Source of the DNA: Yersinia rochesterensis | Lineage (GTDB): Bacteria > Pseudomonadota > Gammaproteobacteria > Enterobacterales > Enterobacteriaceae | Assembly (NCBI RefSeq): GCF_003600645.1 | Contig: NZ_CP032482.1 | Location: 1,240,001-1,304,000, forward strand | Reading direction: 5' to 3' | Length of the DNA stretch: 64,000 bases | The notes under the pieces: generated by a model | What the model saw: the letters and a program-made list of their open reading frames with translations, nothing else | Database searches by the model: none | Told to the model about the DNA's origin: nothing | Shown: in pieces, positions 1 through 10,659 of the stretch | Layout: every line of letters begins with the position of its first letter | Position numbering within the stretch: position 1 is the first letter of the stretch | Position numbers and translations under genes: made by a program

Positions 1-558
1 TTTAACCATTTCATTATGGCTAAATTGGAAGAAGCCGGTATTCCAACCCAGATGGAAAGCTTGCTGTCAGACACTGAAGTGCTGGTGAAAAAGCTGGAAA
101 TGATCCCGGTTGAGTGTGTTATCCGTAACCGTGCCGCAGGTTCTTTGGTAAAGCGTTTGGGTATCGAAGAAGGTCTGGAACTGAATCCACCGCTGTTTGA
201 CTTGTTCTTGAAAAATGACGCCATGCATGACCCGATGGTCAATGAGTCTTACTGCAAAACATTTGGTTGGGCGACAGAAGCACAATTAGCGCGGATGAAA
301 GAACTGAGCTATTTGGCCAATGACGTGTTGAGCAAGTTGTTTGATGATGCTGGTTTAATCTTGGTGGACTTCAAGTTGGAATTCGGCCTGTTCAATGGCG
401 AAGTGGTGTTGGGTGATGAGTTTTCTCCTGATGGTAGCCGTTTGTGGGATAAGAAAACCCTGAACAAAATGGATAAAGACCGCTATCGCCAAAGCTTGGG
501 CGGCTTGATTGAAGCCTACGAAGAAGTTGCGCACCGTATCGGCGTAAAATTAGACTAA
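1..558 (+). CDS. purC: SAICAR synthetase (partial, 5' end outside window)
   Basis: Phosphoribosylaminoimidazole-succinocarboxamide synthase joins aspartate to CAIR in cytosolic purine biosynthesis, using ATP. The open frame runs in from base 1 (reading F-N-H-F-I-M) and 185 residues are visible. About 50 N-terminal residues of the usual ~237 are therefore missing to the left, and the ATG at 16 is internal. Family blocks seen are [18 protein letters not shown], the [10 protein letters not shown] segment, and the C-terminal [12 protein letters not shown] and [11 protein letters not shown] stretches. Identification is near certain. The downstream neighbour ypfJ is the same as in E. coli. Confidence 0.97.
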   Translation, partial: FNHFIMAKLEEAGIPTQMESLLSDTEVLVKKLEMIPVECVIRNRAAGSLVKRLGIEEGLELNPPLFDLFLKNDAMHDPMVNESYCKTFGWATEAQLARMKELSYLANDVLSKLFDDAGLILVDFKLEFGLFNGEVVLGDEFSPDGSRLWDKKTLNKMDKDRYRQSLGGLIEAYEEVAHRIGVKLD

Positions 559-596
559 CTGCGCAATCGATTACGTTTTCTCTGACATAACTGTTT

Positions 597-722
<126 letters not shown>

Positions 723-853
723 AGGGGAGATAACCTCTATCTCCCCCTATTCTTCTTATTCCCCCTGCGGCATTAATCATTTGTTCTTTTAATGGTATTC
801 GCCTTACGGATTTCCTACGATAATACATAAGGAATATATCTGGAGGCAAAGCT

Positions 854-1723
854 ATGCGTTGGCAAGGTCGTCGCGAAAGTGACAATGTAGAAGACAGGCG
901 GGGTGATTCCTCTGGCGGCGGTGGCGGTTTTCGGCCACCCATTGGCGGCAAAGGCGGCCTAGTCATCCTCATCGTCGTGCTGGTGGCGGGTTATTATGGG
1001 GTTGACTTGACGCCATTGCTAAATGGCAGTGACCCTATGTCTCAAACCCAGACTCAACCTCGATCACAAAGCGCTGTCAGCGCCAAAGATGATCAATATG
1101 CCAAATTTACCTCCGTGGTACTGGCTGACACTGAAGATACCTGGAAACCTATTTTTCAAGAAATGGGCCGCAGTTACCAAGAGCCAAAATTGGTGATGTA
1201 CCGTGGTGCAACTCGCACCGGGTGTGGCACCGGTCAGTCGGTGATGGGGCCATTTTATTGCCCGGCGGACAGCACGGTTTATATCGATTTATCTTTCTAT
1301 GAAGATATGAAAAACAAACTGGGTGCGGACGGTGACTTTGCTCAAGCCTATGTGATTGCTCATGAAGTTGGGCATCATGTGCAACATTTGTTGGGCATTG
1401 ACACCAAAGTGCGGCAACAGCAGCAGGGTGTTTCTGAAGCAGAAGCTAATCGCCTATCAGTCAAAATGGAATTGCAGGCAGATTGCTTTGCTGGTGTATG
1501 GGGCAAAGCGATGGAAAAGCAAAATGTGTTGGAAATCGGCGACTTACAAGAAGCGTTGAATGCCGCACAGGCCATTGGTGATGATAGATTACAGCAACAA
1601 CGCCAAGGGCGGGTGGTGCCAGATAGCTTCACTCATGGTACTTCAGCACAACGCTATACGTGGTTTAAACGGGGTTTCGACAGTGGCGATCCTAATAACT
1701 GCAACACCTTTGCCACCCGCTAA
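854..1723 (+). CDS. ypfJ: Putative neutral zinc metallopeptidase, YpfJ family
   Basis: A 289-residue membrane-anchored predicted zinc peptidase of the family represented by E. coli YpfJ (similar length). An N-terminal Gly/Arg-rich stretch is followed by one hydrophobic segment (about residues 35-52). The HEXXH zinc motif is HEVGHH at about residues 170-175. Downstream, the [12 protein letters not shown] segment supplies a likely third ligand region. The start is the ATG after a GGAGG ribosome site. The substrate is not known for the family. Its place next to purC and upstream of tmcA matches E. coli. Confidence 0.92.
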   Translation: MRWQGRRESDNVEDRRGDSSGGGGGFRPPIGGKGGLVILIVVLVAGYYGVDLTPLLNGSDPMSQTQTQPRSQSAVSAKDDQYAKFTSVVLADTEDTWKPIFQEMGRSYQEPKLVMYRGATRTGCGTGQSVMGPFYCPADSTVYIDLSFYEDMKNKLGADGDFAQAYVIAHEVGHHVQHLLGIDTKVRQQQQGVSEAEANRLSVKMELQADCFAGVWGKAMEKQNVLEIGDLQEALNAAQAIGDDRLQQQRQGRVVPDSFTHGTSAQRYTWFKRGFDSGDPNNCNTFATR

Positions 1724-1760
1724 TAGCGCTAGAACCTCACGTAAGCAGAGACTATTATAA

Positions 1761-2270
<510 letters not shown>

Positions 2271-2271
2271 G

Positions 2272-4341
2272 GTGACCAACGGCATTATCGCCAGCCAAGC
2301 GCTGATGGCGCAGCAGGGACATCGGCGTTTACTGGTGCTCAGTGGCAGTGCTGATTGGGCGCGGCAGCAGGCGATAAATCTGTCCGAGCAATTGCCCGGA
2401 GATTGGTGGTGGATTGGGGAATCTTTGCCGCCAAATATTAATGGAATCCGGCCTACTGCGGCCAAAACCTTGTTGGGGCAGGAGGGGCTACACGGTGTGT
2501 TTGATGCCAGCAATGGCCTGAATACAGAAGCGCTGGCGGTGTTGGCGGGGACATTGCGGGCTGGCAGTTGGTTGGTGATGTTGGTGCCAGAGTGGGGCAG
2601 TTGGCCACTTTTACCCGATGCCGACAGTTTGCGTTGGAGTGAGCAGAATGCCCCAATCACGACGCCAAATTTTATCCGCCATCTACAGCGCCAACTTCTG
2701 GCCTCTCCCGATGTCGTTTTGTGGCAGCAGGGGCTGTTGCCGCCAGAACTGCAGTTTGATATTCGCCCACATTGGCAGCAACCCGACGGCACGCCCACCG
2801 CAGAACAGCAAAATATTCTTCAGCGCTTGATGCAGGCCAAACAAGGTGTTTGGGTGCTGACGGCGGCTCGTGGGCGCGGTAAGTCGACACTGGCGGGTAT
2901 GTTGGTGGCGCAGTGGCCGGGCAAATGCTGGGTCACCGGGCCGGGCAAGGCAGCAACTCAAGTATTAAGCCAGCGAGCCGGAGAGCGCGCGCGTTTTTGG
3001 GCACCAGATGCGCTGCTAGATTTCTGTCAACGCCATGATGTCAGTGATGTTGACTGGCTATTGATTGATGAGGCCGCCGCCATCCCAACCGCGCTACTGT
3101 CGGCGCTTTTGGCCTACTTCCCACGAGCATTGTTAACCACCACGGTGCAAGGCTATGAAGGCACCGGGCGCGGATTTTTATTAAAGTTTTGCGCGACCTT
3201 GAGTGATTGGCATCATTTAACATTGACCAACCCGATCCGCTGGGCCAGCCATGACCCACTGGAACAGATTATCGACGACATCATGTTATTTAATGATGAC
3301 CGGCTTAATGATGATTGGGTGAATGATATATTGTCGCCGACAGCATCCGCCATTGCACAGATCGAAATCTCCACTTGTGAACAGCCTGATTGGCTGAATA
3401 ATCCCGAATTATTGCGCCGCTTTTACGGCTTGCTTTCCAGTGCCCATTACCGCACCACTCCGCTGGATTTACGGCGTTTGATGGATGCACCGGGCATGCA
3501 TTTTTCTGCCGCCAAGATGGCGAATTCAGTGATAGGCGCTTTGTGGCTGGTGGATGAGGGCGGGCTGGATAGCCGATTAGCGCTCGAGATTTGGGCGGGC
3601 AGGCGGCGGCCAAAGGGCAGTTTAGTGGCGCAATCGCTAGCCGCTCACAGCGGTCAATGGCAAACACCGACCTTATTATCCAGACGAATCAGTCGCGTTG
3701 CGGTAGCGCCATCCTGGCGAAAACAAGGGATTGCCCGGCAGATGATTGTTGCCGAACAAGCTCGTGCGCAACGGGAAGGGCTAGATTTTCTTTCGGTCAG
3801 TTTTGGCTATACCGCAGAATTAGCGTGTTTTTGGTGTGCCTGCGGTTTTCAACTGGTGCGCATGGGCAGTCACAAAGAGGCCAGTAGCGGCTGTTACGCG
3901 GCAATGGCCATGCTGCCCCTCAGTCCGGCAGGGGAAATGCTCTGTGAGACCGCGCGGCAGCAATTAGTGCGTGATTGGTATTGGTTGCAGCAATGGATTG
4001 GTCTGGAAACGCCAGTATCCTTACTGCCGCCAGAGCAACCTGATATCACCTTAAATGATGATGATTGGCGTGAGTTGGCCGGTTTTGCTTTTGCTTTCCG
4101 CCCGTTAGAGGCGAGTTTGCCCGCGTTACAGCGGTTACTATTACAAAATAAATTATTACAAACAGAATTACCGCTTCCCGCCTTGCGGCAATATTTGCAG
4201 CAGGGGCATACGGCAGCGGAAATTGTTCATCAATTGGGCCTTTCCGGGCGCAAAGCATTGGTGACTAAGTGGCGGCAGGAGGCCGCCGAGGGGATGGCGG
4301 CGATTGATGTTGATAAAACACACATTCCGGCCCCGCTTTGA
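2272..4341 (+). CDS. tmcA: tRNA(Met) cytidine acetyltransferase TmcA
   Basis: RNA helicase-like acetyltransferase that makes N4-acetylcytidine at the wobble position of elongator tRNA-Met, using ATP and acetyl-CoA. A 689-residue product is predicted from the GTG at 2272, one base after the DUF441 stop. The next in-frame ATG is 30 bases further on. The Walker A motif ARGRGKST lies near residue 198 and the Walker B region reads [11 protein letters not shown]. The [10 protein letters not shown] segment follows, then a GNAT fold around residues 470-550 ([16 protein letters not shown]). Family length is about 670 residues. The start choice is inferred from alignment with E. coli TmcA. Confidence 0.93.
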   Translation: MTNGIIASQALMAQQGHRRLLVLSGSADWARQQAINLSEQLPGDWWWIGESLPPNINGIRPTAAKTLLGQEGLHGVFDASNGLNTEALAVLAGTLRAGSWLVMLVPEWGSWPLLPDADSLRWSEQNAPITTPNFIRHLQRQLLASPDVVLWQQGLLPPELQFDIRPHWQQPDGTPTAEQQNILQRLMQAKQGVWVLTAARGRGKSTLAGMLVAQWPGKCWVTGPGKAATQVLSQRAGERARFWAPDALLDFCQRHDVSDVDWLLIDEAAAIPTALLSALLAYFPRALLTTTVQGYEGTGRGFLLKFCATLSDWHHLTLTNPIRWASHDPLEQIIDDIMLFNDDRLNDDWVNDILSPTASAIAQIEISTCEQPDWLNNPELLRRFYGLLSSAHYRTTPLDLRRLMDAPGMHFSAAKMANSVIGALWLVDEGGLDSRLALEIWAGRRRPKGSLVAQSLAAHSGQWQTPTLLSRRISRVAVAPSWRKQGIARQMIVAEQARAQREGLDFLSVSFGYTAELACFWCACGFQLVRMGSHKEASSGCYAAMAMLPLSPAGEMLCETARQQLVRDWYWLQQWIGLETPVSLLPPEQPDITLNDDDWRELAGFAFAFRPLEASLPALQRLLLQNKLLQTELPLPALRQYLQQGHTAAEIVHQLGLSGRKALVTKWRQEAAEGMAAIDVDKTHIPAPL

Positions 4342-4482
4342 CTGCATGAATTCCCAAGAGTGGGATGAACAATGCCACTCTTTCAATTCTCTGCACCAAC
4401 TTCATCAATAAAACCCAATATCCTTTTCAAACCAGCCGCCTATAGTTAACCGTATAATTATTTTGATACTAAAGGCTGCGAG

Positions 4483-5118
4483 ATGAGTAAAAAATACATT
4501 GTGGTGCAACAACCGGCACAACCCGAACAATTAATTTTGTTATTTCATGGTGTTGGCGACAGTGCTGCCGGGATGGCACCGGTCGGTAGCCATTTTGCTC
4601 AAGTTTTTCCTCAGGCGCTGGTGGTCAGTATTGATGGGCCGTTTGCCAGCGGAATGGGCAGTGGGCGGCAGTGGTTTTCCGTACAGGGGATAACCGAGCA
4701 GGGGCGGCAAGGGCGTATTGATGAAGTGATGCCCGAATTTATTGCCACTGTGCGCCATTGGCAGCAACAAAGTGGGCTTGGCGCACGGCAAACTGCATTG
4801 GTGGGGTTCTCGCAGGGCACCATAATGTCATTGGAAGGGGTGAAAGTTCAGCCACAATTAGCCGGGCAGGTCATCGGGTTCAGTGGGCGTTTTGCCACTT
4901 TGCCGCAGCAACCTATCACTGACGTGGCCGTCCATCTGATTCATGGCGAACAGGATGGTGTTATTCCGGTTGGACAGGCCACCGCCGCAGCGCGGTGCTT
5001 AACGGCATTGGGGGCTTCTGTGACATTGGATCTGGATGCCAATACTGGGCATGGCATTAATCAGCCGATGCTGGCGCGGGCTATTGCCCATTTGCGCCAG
5101 GATTTTGCGGGGAATTAA
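4483..5118 (+). CDS. ypfH: Alpha/beta-hydrolase esterase YpfH
   Basis: A 211-residue cytosolic serine esterase of the phospholipase/carboxylesterase family. The nucleophile elbow is GFSQG with Ser about residue 110. The acid and base are probably in HGEQDGVIP and TGHGI near the C-terminus, and the oxyanion region is FHGVGDS. E. coli YpfH is slightly longer (about 232). It is a separate transcription unit after tmcA, with an ATG following a purine-rich site. The natural substrate is not known. Confidence 0.9.
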   Translation: MSKKYIVVQQPAQPEQLILLFHGVGDSAAGMAPVGSHFAQVFPQALVVSIDGPFASGMGSGRQWFSVQGITEQGRQGRIDEVMPEFIATVRHWQQQSGLGARQTALVGFSQGTIMSLEGVKVQPQLAGQVIGFSGRFATLPQQPITDVAVHLIHGEQDGVIPVGQATAAARCLTALGASVTLDLDANTGHGINQPMLARAIAHLRQDFAGN

Positions 5119-5143
5119 CTCAGGTAAACCGTGCTCCGGCCAT

Positions 5144-5335
5144 TTACTTTTTCTTGTCTTTGTCCGGCCAGTCGTCGTCATCCCACTGCGCATTATTGTC
5201 GCGGTGGGGAGGGATCTCCGGCTTATTACTCAAAAATTTCTTATGATCAAGACGACGTAACTCTTTGATGCCATTTAAGATCATGCCGACAAGTATGATA
5301 AGAATGACCCACCAGTAATCAGCTAGCCAATGCAT
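5144..5335 (-). CDS. ypfN: Small membrane protein YpfN (UPF0370)
   Basis: A 63-residue protein with one N-terminal membrane segment ([17 protein letters not shown]) followed by a charged cytosolic tail rich in Asp/Lys. It is the UPF0370 family member found beside dapE in E. coli. The start ATG at 5335 follows an AAAGGAATT ribosome site. It converges with ypfH. Function is unknown. Confidence 0.9.
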   Translation of the reverse strand: MHWLADYWWVILIILVGMILNGIKELRRLDHKKFLSNKPEIPPHRDNNAQWDDDDWPDKDKKK

Positions 5336-5346
5336 GTTAAATTCCT

Positions 5347-5394
5347 TTACCCGTCATATTTCAAGCAATTGTGTCTTGAAACCCATTGGGTATA
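5347..5394. repeat. Internally deleted ERIC remnant (about 48 bp)
   Basis: Only the two outer arms of an ERIC element remain: TACCCGTCATATTTCAAG on the left and CATTGGGTATA on the right. It overlaps the 3' end of the M15 peptidase gene and supplies its last codons and stop. Confidence 0.65.
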
Positions 5395-6062
5395 GTTATA
5401 AATCGTGAAAAAATCATGGGTAAATGGCTGACAAGCCACTCACTACCCGCTACATCCTGTGCTTGCCAAGCTTCCAGTAGGATTGCTGGTGTCAGTAAAT
5501 GCTGCGCCGTTGCCGCCAGAGGGTGGTAACTCAGGTGCCAAGGCTCTGCGGCAACACCGCCGGTGTCTTTGCTAAAGGGCCGGTAAAAACCAAATTCAGT
5601 CATGTGCGCATCAAGCCATTGAGTTAGCGGATAAAAATAACCCTCCGCTTGATACTCCCACGGCTCCAGTTGCAGTTTTTCCCCCATGGGTAACAGTGAT
5701 GGATCGTAAATATCTAAATCACTGCCCCAATGGTGGCGGCTGGCCCCCGGGAGAGCAGACCAGTGCAAAATAGCTTCGCAACGGGCGGCGGCATCAAACC
5801 GAGAAATGTCTATCGGCTGGCTGTCTTTATCTAATACTGGCCGCTCGCCGCGAAATTTACCATTCCAGATAGCCAATTGGCGGTCAAAATCGCGAAAAGT
5901 GCTGGCTGGCTGTAAATCCAAACCCGCCACTTTAGCCGCCTGTTGCATGGCCCGAAAGGCATCAACAGCCGCTGGCTGCAAGCGGTGGTTACCGGTTAAC
6001 ACCACTAAATGCGCCGTTGAGCGCCCGGTAAGCATCTGTGGTGTCAATGTATTAGCTGTCAT
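5361..6062 (-). CDS. M15 family D-Ala-D-Ala carboxypeptidase-like metallopeptidase
   Basis: A 233-residue protein with the full M15 (VanY/DacA-type) zinc signature. S108-x-H110 and D117 sit in [13 protein letters not shown], and E173-P-W-H176 supplies the catalytic Glu and third ligand. No signal peptide is evident, so it may act in the cytosol or be exported in another way. Likely substrates are peptidoglycan peptides ending in D-amino acids. Its ATG overlaps the dapE stop (ATGA), so it is probably translated from the dapE mRNA. E. coli has no gene here. The last ten codons lie in ERIC-derived DNA. Confidence 0.87.
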   Translation of the reverse strand: MTANTLTPQMLTGRSTAHLVVLTGNHRLQPAAVDAFRAMQQAAKVAGLDLQPASTFRDFDRQLAIWNGKFRGERPVLDKDSQPIDISRFDAAARCEAILHWSALPGASRHHWGSDLDIYDPSLLPMGEKLQLEPWEYQAEGYFYPLTQWLDAHMTEFGFYRPFSKDTGGVAAEPWHLSYHPLAATAQHLLTPAILLEAWQAQDVAGSEWLVSHLPMIFSRFITIPNGFQDTIA

Positions 6063-7186
6063 GCGATGAGTTGCTCCATGATTCTCTGATACATTCGGCT
6101 GAGCAGTTGTAAATCAGCGGCGTGAACGCATTCATTCACTTTATGGATCGTGGCATTGACCGGCCCCAGCTCAACCACCTGCGCGCCCATTAAGGCAATA
6201 AAGCGGCCATCGGAGGTGCCACCGGTGGTCAATAATTGTGGCGTAATTTCAGCATAATGTTCGACGGCGTTGACCACGGCATCCACCAATGCGCCACGGG
6301 CGGTCAGGAATGGCTGGCCAGATAATACCCATTCGAGGGTGTAATTGAGTTGATAGCTGTCTAGCAAAGCTTCAACTCGCTGCTTAATCATGCTGTCAGT
6401 CAGTTCAGTGCTAAAGCGGAAGTTAAACTGCACATAGAACTCACCGGGGATCACGTTATTACTGCCCGTTCCGGCATGCAAATTGGCGATTTGCATACTG
6501 GTAGCGGGGAAAAACTCATTGCCTTCATCCCATTGCGTGGCAACCAGCTCATTCAGGGCGGGCATCGCGCGGTGAACCGGGTTGTCAGCCAAATGAGGAT
6601 AAGCCACGTGCCCTTGAACACCATGGATATGCAAGTTGGCGGTGATTGAACCGCGGCGGCCATTTTTCACCACATCACCGACGCGGTCGGTGCTGGATGG
6701 CTCACCCACCAGACAATAATCCAGCCGCTCATGACGCGCCATCAGGGCGTTAACCACTTTAACGGTGCCATTAATGGCTTTGGCTTCCTCATCGGAGGTA
6801 ATCATAAATGCCAACCGGCCTTGATGATTAGGGTGTGCGGCAACAAAGCGCTCTGCCGCAACTACCATGGCTGCCAGCGAACCTTTCATATCGGCGGCAC
6901 CCCGACCATACAGCATGCCATCGCGGATGGTCGGTTCAAATGGCGGGCTGTTCCAGTGGCTTTCATCGCCGGTAGGAACCACGTCGGTATGGCCGGCAAA
7001 CGCCAGTGTTTTACCTTCGCCACGCCATGCCCAGAAATTAAGGGTATCACCAAAATTCATCGGCTCGACAGTAAAGCCGATAGCCTCTAAGCGCTGAATC
7101 ATGATCTCCTGGCAGCCCGCATCATTTGGGCTGAGCGACGGGCGTTTAATCAATTGTTGGGCCAGGTCGATTACCGGACAGATCAT
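6059..7186 (-). CDS. dapE: Succinyl-diaminopimelate desuccinylase
   Basis: Di-zinc M20 hydrolase that releases succinate from N-succinyl-LL-diaminopimelate in lysine and meso-DAP (peptidoglycan) synthesis. From the ATG at 7186, 375 residues, identical in length to E. coli DapE. Metal-site blocks are [26 protein letters not shown] and GEPSS, with the C-terminal His in [12 protein letters not shown]. This start is preceded by GAGGTG at a good distance, whereas a longer form from 7201 would overlap yffB. It lies one base after the yffB stop and overlaps the M15 gene. Confidence 0.96.
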   Translation of the reverse strand: MICPVIDLAQQLIKRPSLSPNDAGCQEIMIQRLEAIGFTVEPMNFGDTLNFWAWRGEGKTLAFAGHTDVVPTGDESHWNSPPFEPTIRDGMLYGRGAADMKGSLAAMVVAAERFVAAHPNHQGRLAFMITSDEEAKAINGTVKVVNALMARHERLDYCLVGEPSSTDRVGDVVKNGRRGSITANLHIHGVQGHVAYPHLADNPVHRAMPALNELVATQWDEGNEFFPATSMQIANLHAGTGSNNVIPGEFYVQFNFRFSTELTDSMIKQRVEALLDSYQLNYTLEWVLSGQPFLTARGALVDAVVNAVEHYAEITPQLLTTGGTSDGRFIALMGAQVVELGPVNATIHKVNECVHAADLQLLSRMYQRIMEQLIA

Positions 7187-7187
7187 G

Positions 7188-7616
7188 TTATTGCACCTCA
7201 ATAGCGTTTTGGTTATGGGTCATGTTTTGTTGCGCCAGATGTTGCTGAATAAATAGTTGGTAACTTTCTATTTTGAAGCCCAATAGCATCTCGCCATTGG
7301 CGGCTTCCAGCAGCGGGCGTTTGATGATAGCGGGCTGCTCCAGCATCAGTAATTTGGCCGATTGCGCATCAGTGATGGTATCGCGCTGGGTCTGCGGCAG
7401 TTTGCGCCAGGTGGTACCACGGGTGTTCAGCAACGGCTCCCAACCCAGTTTATCGATAAAACCTTGCAACTGCTCGTCACTCAATCCATCCACGCGATAA
7501 TCGTGAAACTGATAGGTAATACCTTGCTCTTCCAGCCAGCGACGGGCCTTTTTTATGGTGTCACAATTTTTAATGCCATAAAGTCGCAATAATGGGGCTG
7601 CTGGGTTATCTGACAT
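7188..7616 (-). CDS. yffB: ArsC/Spx family protein YffB
   Basis: A 142-residue thioredoxin-fold protein of the ArsC/Spx family. [14 protein letters not shown] near the N-terminus carries the single active-site-type Cys, followed by WLEEQGI and the RGTTWRKL region. It is first in the yffB-dapE-M15 operon. It is longer than E. coli YffB (about 118) because of a Gln/Asn-rich tail after KIESYQLF. Reductase activity is a family-based assumption and has not been shown. Confidence 0.9.
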   Translation of the reverse strand: MSDNPAAPLLRLYGIKNCDTIKKARRWLEEQGITYQFHDYRVDGLSDEQLQGFIDKLGWEPLLNTRGTTWRKLPQTQRDTITDAQSAKLLMLEQPAIIKRPLLEAANGEMLLGFKIESYQLFIQQHLAQQNMTHNQNAIEVQ

Positions 7617-7927
7617 GGGAAAATAATACCTATATGTGCGTGTTAGTTCCGAACAACAATTATCTGGCGATGATTTAGATCGCCAAGAATCAATGTTGAC
7701 TAGATACTTCGATGATAACGCAAGTTGCTACGACTTTGATCCCAAATATGAACTAATCGTGGATCGGGGGGGAAGTGCTGAATTGGGTGGGGAGAGGATC
7801 GAGGAAGGTTAGAGTCATATACCAAGAAAATTAAATCTTCCCTTAACCCAAATATTATTACACTCATCAACACGAAAGGACTAAAATCGCCCAATGGATA
7901 TGTTATATAAAACAAGGAATAAGTTTG
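7617..7927. other. Intergenic region, left edge of accessory insertion
   Basis: No convincing gene. A frame on the minus strand (7700-7915) has no ribosome site or recognisable sequence. The stretch must hold the promoters of yffB and of the PAAR gene. I could not place either securely. A G-rich patch lies at about 7764-7806. Confidence 0.4.
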
Positions 7928-9226
7928 ATGTCAACCGGATATTGGATAGTTAAAGGCGATAAAACCAGTTGTGGCGGGATAGTACATGAGGGGATGGCAG
8001 AGAGGACATTTGCTAATAACCCGGTCGCTGTGAATGGCAGTAAAGTCTCGTGCGGGAAACACCCCGGCAGCTACAGCGTGGGTGGAGGGCATCCGGGCGA
8101 GATAGTACATGGGCATTATGTCGCCAGTACGCTATATAGCCGTTCAACTTGCCCGTGCAAAGCTTTTTTTATTCCGTCACAGACGTGGGCATCTCATGGC
8201 CCTTATCAGGGAGGGCTACAGGCCGCCGCTTCCCGTTCAGTGGTAGATTCGTCAGTGGCCGAGCCACAGCAGTTCGCCCAGTCAGCCAAAAAAACCAATC
8301 TACCGCCGTATCTTACTGGCGATAAAGCTCCCTCCGAATTTGTACCTGATTATCCAGTACTGCGTAATACAAGGGATTTGCCCGATTTAAAAGTCCGTGA
8401 TTTATTACGCAACAATAATCATGACATTATGTTCCTGACGGCAGAAGAAGCCTATGAAGTACTAGCCGATTGGGGAACATATCAAAAAGGTTGGGTTGAT
8501 ATTACCCAAAGCCCATTAGGTGAGGTTGTCGTAAACTACGGAACAAATATCAAGGATGTGGTCACGACATCAAAACTTATTGTTGATCTCGGTGGTTTGG
8601 GTATTCAGGCGACAATGTATATCAATCATAAAGGCACTGAGTTAATTAAATTAACCGGATATCCAGGAATCCGTAAAGTACTTAATGCTCCAGTATTTGC
8701 GGCTAAAAATCCCAAGGTTGTTGATTTAGGTATTGGTAAATATGGTTTGAATAATTCAATTGTACAGGGAGCCCGATTAACATTCTATGTGGCTGCGGCT
8801 TTCAGAACGCTTGATTATATTCTTAATGACGAAGTCTCCTTAGCTAAATTTATCGGCAGTTTAGCAACTGATATTGTTAAGATAGGATTATCCTCTGGTG
8901 CAGCATGGCTTGGGGGAACTATAGCCACAGTATTCTTTGCATCAGCCCTTGCTCCAGTAGTTGTTGCTGTGACTGTTGGTTTTTTTGCTGCAATAGGTCT
9001 AAACGCTCTTGATGAAAAATTTGGCATAACAGATAAACTTATTGAGTTAATTGAAAAGTCACAACAAGATATTGCACAGAAAGCTAATGATTTAAAACAA
9101 GGGATTGTTGACATTGTTGCTCTTGAAATGGATGCAATGCTTGATAAGGGAATTGAATTTACTCAATATGAAATGAGAAAATACATTAAAAATGTAATGT
9201 CTGAGTTAATTAGAGGGCATTTTTGA
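7928..9226 (+). CDS. PAAR-domain protein, candidate type VI secretion effector
   Basis: A 432-residue protein. Residues 1 to about 95 form a PAAR domain (KGDKTSCGG, the NPVAVNGSKVSCG repeat, HGHYVAS), which sharpens the VgrG spike tip in type VI secretion. The middle is unfamiliar. Residues about 309-365 are a long, almost uncharged hydrophobic stretch (GAAWLGGTIATVFFASALAP) followed by an amphipathic, Lys/Gln-rich helix. A pore-forming or membrane-targeting toxin end is therefore inferred. The ATG at 7928 follows AAGGA. The coding region becomes AT-rich after about 8400, unlike its neighbours. No other type VI gene is in the window. Confidence 0.82.
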   Translation: MSTGYWIVKGDKTSCGGIVHEGMAERTFANNPVAVNGSKVSCGKHPGSYSVGGGHPGEIVHGHYVASTLYSRSTCPCKAFFIPSQTWASHGPYQGGLQAAASRSVVDSSVAEPQQFAQSAKKTNLPPYLTGDKAPSEFVPDYPVLRNTRDLPDLKVRDLLRNNNHDIMFLTAEEAYEVLADWGTYQKGWVDITQSPLGEVVVNYGTNIKDVVTTSKLIVDLGGLGIQATMYINHKGTELIKLTGYPGIRKVLNAPVFAAKNPKVVDLGIGKYGLNNSIVQGARLTFYVAAAFRTLDYILNDEVSLAKFIGSLATDIVKIGLSSGAAWLGGTIATVFFASALAPVVVAVTVGFFAAIGLNALDEKFGITDKLIELIEKSQQDIAQKANDLKQGIVDIVALEMDAMLDKGIEFTQYEMRKYIKNVMSELIRGHF

Positions 9227-9666
9227 TGGAAAAGATACCACTAAAAATGAGATGCATTGCATTTTCTTTTATCGTCTTTCTTCTTACACCACTATGTATT
9301 TTCATAATGTATATACTGGTTGATGAGTTAAGAGATTGGTCAGAATCCCCAGACATTCTGGTTTTTTCTTCACTTAGTATAGCCGCCGGAGTAATAGCCC
9401 CACTATTTTTAATAATATTAGTCATTATTTCTATTGAACCAATTTTTAAAGGCCGTAGAGCATCGATTATGTTACAAACGGCATGCTCCAAGTTGCTGTA
9501 TTTATTGATGATTATTGGTTTTGTGGTGAATTTAGGTTTTAATTATTATTATACAGGGAAGTTAGTTGAACAAGGTTATACTAAATGCAGAGGCATACCG
9601 TCCGGTTCGATGCCCGGAATGGCGACAAAATATGCAAAATCAGAAAGTTTGTGCTATTTGAAATAA
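9226..9666 (+). CDS. Small polytopic membrane protein, candidate immunity protein
   Basis: A 146-residue protein with three to four hydrophobic segments (about residues 10-30, 45-68, 85-108). It ends in a Cys-containing tail reading GYTKCRGIPSGSMPGMATKY. From memory this tail resembles DUF1240 proteins, which I could not verify. Its ATG overlaps the PAAR gene stop by one base (TGATG), so the two are cotranslated. A membrane immunity protein is the usual partner of an effector acting on the inner membrane. Base composition is AT-rich like the toxin end. Confidence 0.72.
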   Translation: MEKIPLKMRCIAFSFIVFLLTPLCIFIMYILVDELRDWSESPDILVFSSLSIAAGVIAPLFLIILVIISIEPIFKGRRASIMLQTACSKLLYLLMIIGFVVNLGFNYYYTGKLVEQGYTKCRGIPSGSMPGMATKYAKSESLCYLK

Positions 9667-9708
9667 TCGTCACAATGAGTAAGTATACTGCAATTCGGTA
9701 CGCGGGAG

Positions 9709-9731
9709 GGCCACAATCACGTGGCCTTTTT
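9709..9731 (+). terminator. Rho-independent terminator after the PAAR/immunity pair
   Basis: Stem GGCCAC/GTGGCC with a six-base loop, followed directly by a T run. It lies 43 bases after the immunity gene stop. Confidence 0.8.
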
Positions 9732-9821
9732 GTTTTCTGGTACTGCTTATATTTGCCCATAATACGAAAAATGGGGTTTTAATTCAGATGGCTATAAGGG
9801 CGAAAATGCAGCCAAGAGTTT

Positions 9822-10295
9822 TTAGCCAATCCGGTCAAGATCAGCAGCATATTGGCGAATGGCTTTCTGGTAGAGGCTGATATCCTGATGATTTGAAGTT
9901 TCAGCCAGCAATATCAATAAGGTGGCGACCGCTTCTTTGGTTTCACCCAGATTGTACAGGGTCATCGCCCGGAACAAGGTTATTTCTTTGGCCTGTGGGA
10001 AACTCACCAGCGCGCGATCAAAAGTATCCAATGATTCTTGATATAACCCCAAAGCTCGATAAGTGCTACCCAGCCCCAGATAAGCCTCCTGTAACTCTTG
10101 ACCCGCCAGATTATGCTCGATAGCAGCACGATAGAAGGGGATCGCTTGCAACTCTAACCCTTGCACATCATACAACGAGGCAATCTTATACAGCAGGCTG
10201 GCGTTATGGGGATCACCGCGCAGTAAGTTTTGCGCCATTGCCACTGCATCATCATAACGGCCCAACTCTTTCAGCGAATCAATAGAATGCTTCAT
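9822..10295 (-). CDS. Tetratricopeptide repeat protein
   Basis: A 157-residue, probably cytosolic protein built of about four TPR helix pairs, including NLLRGDPHNASLLYKIASLY, EAYLGLGSTYRALGLYQESL and LFRAMTLYNLGETKEAVA. Such repeats mediate protein contacts. No catalytic motif or signal peptide is seen. It lies alone on the minus strand between the PAAR pair and the ABC transporter, so its partner cannot be deduced. I do not recognise the specific family. Confidence 0.8.
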   Translation of the reverse strand: MKHSIDSLKELGRYDDAVAMAQNLLRGDPHNASLLYKIASLYDVQGLELQAIPFYRAAIEHNLAGQELQEAYLGLGSTYRALGLYQESLDTFDRALVSFPQAKEITLFRAMTLYNLGETKEAVATLLILLAETSNHQDISLYQKAIRQYAADLDRIG

Positions 10296-10338
10296 GGTTT
10301 TACTCTGTATTTTACCAATATATGTCCAAAGAACTTGC

Positions 10339-10412
10339 TATATCCCAAGAACTTGGCGTTGCAGGTAGGCAGCAAGCGAACACCCCTGCAGCTTCAAGTG
10401 CGAAGGGGATAT
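10339..10412. repeat. Internally deleted ERIC-like element (about 74 bp)
   Basis: It begins TATATCCCAAGAACTTGG, has GCGTTGCAGGTAGGCAGCAAGCGAA-like internal sequence in common with the copy at 28187, and ends CAGCTTCAAGTGCGAAGGGG. The central arms are missing. It lies in the 364-base gap before the ABC transporter, which otherwise shows only the upstream region of the binding-protein gene. Confidence 0.6.
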
Positions 10413-10659
10413 ATGTGCACGCTACTCCGGAATTACCTAACAGGCAAGCAAAGTGGCGGTTTACTCACTAATCGGCCCCTTTTGTATTCCACTCTAATCT
10501 TTGTGGATAATTTTATTGAGTGATAATTACACTAAGTTAAGGTTAAAAAACGAGCACTATCACAAAATAGGAAGACAAAGAATTAACTTCATTGCTAATT
10601 AATGGATATTGAATATATGTTCGTAATTGGTTTCATAAATGTAAATTGGAGTTAATTCT

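Noticed and set aside
7700..7915. Minus-strand frame of 71 codons in the yffB-PAAR gap
   Set aside because: No ribosome site and no recognisable protein features.
10496..10530. Fur box upstream of the ABC transporter (two GATAAT motifs)
   Set aside because: Aligned to the 19-base consensus it matches only about 11 positions, little better than the AT-rich background.
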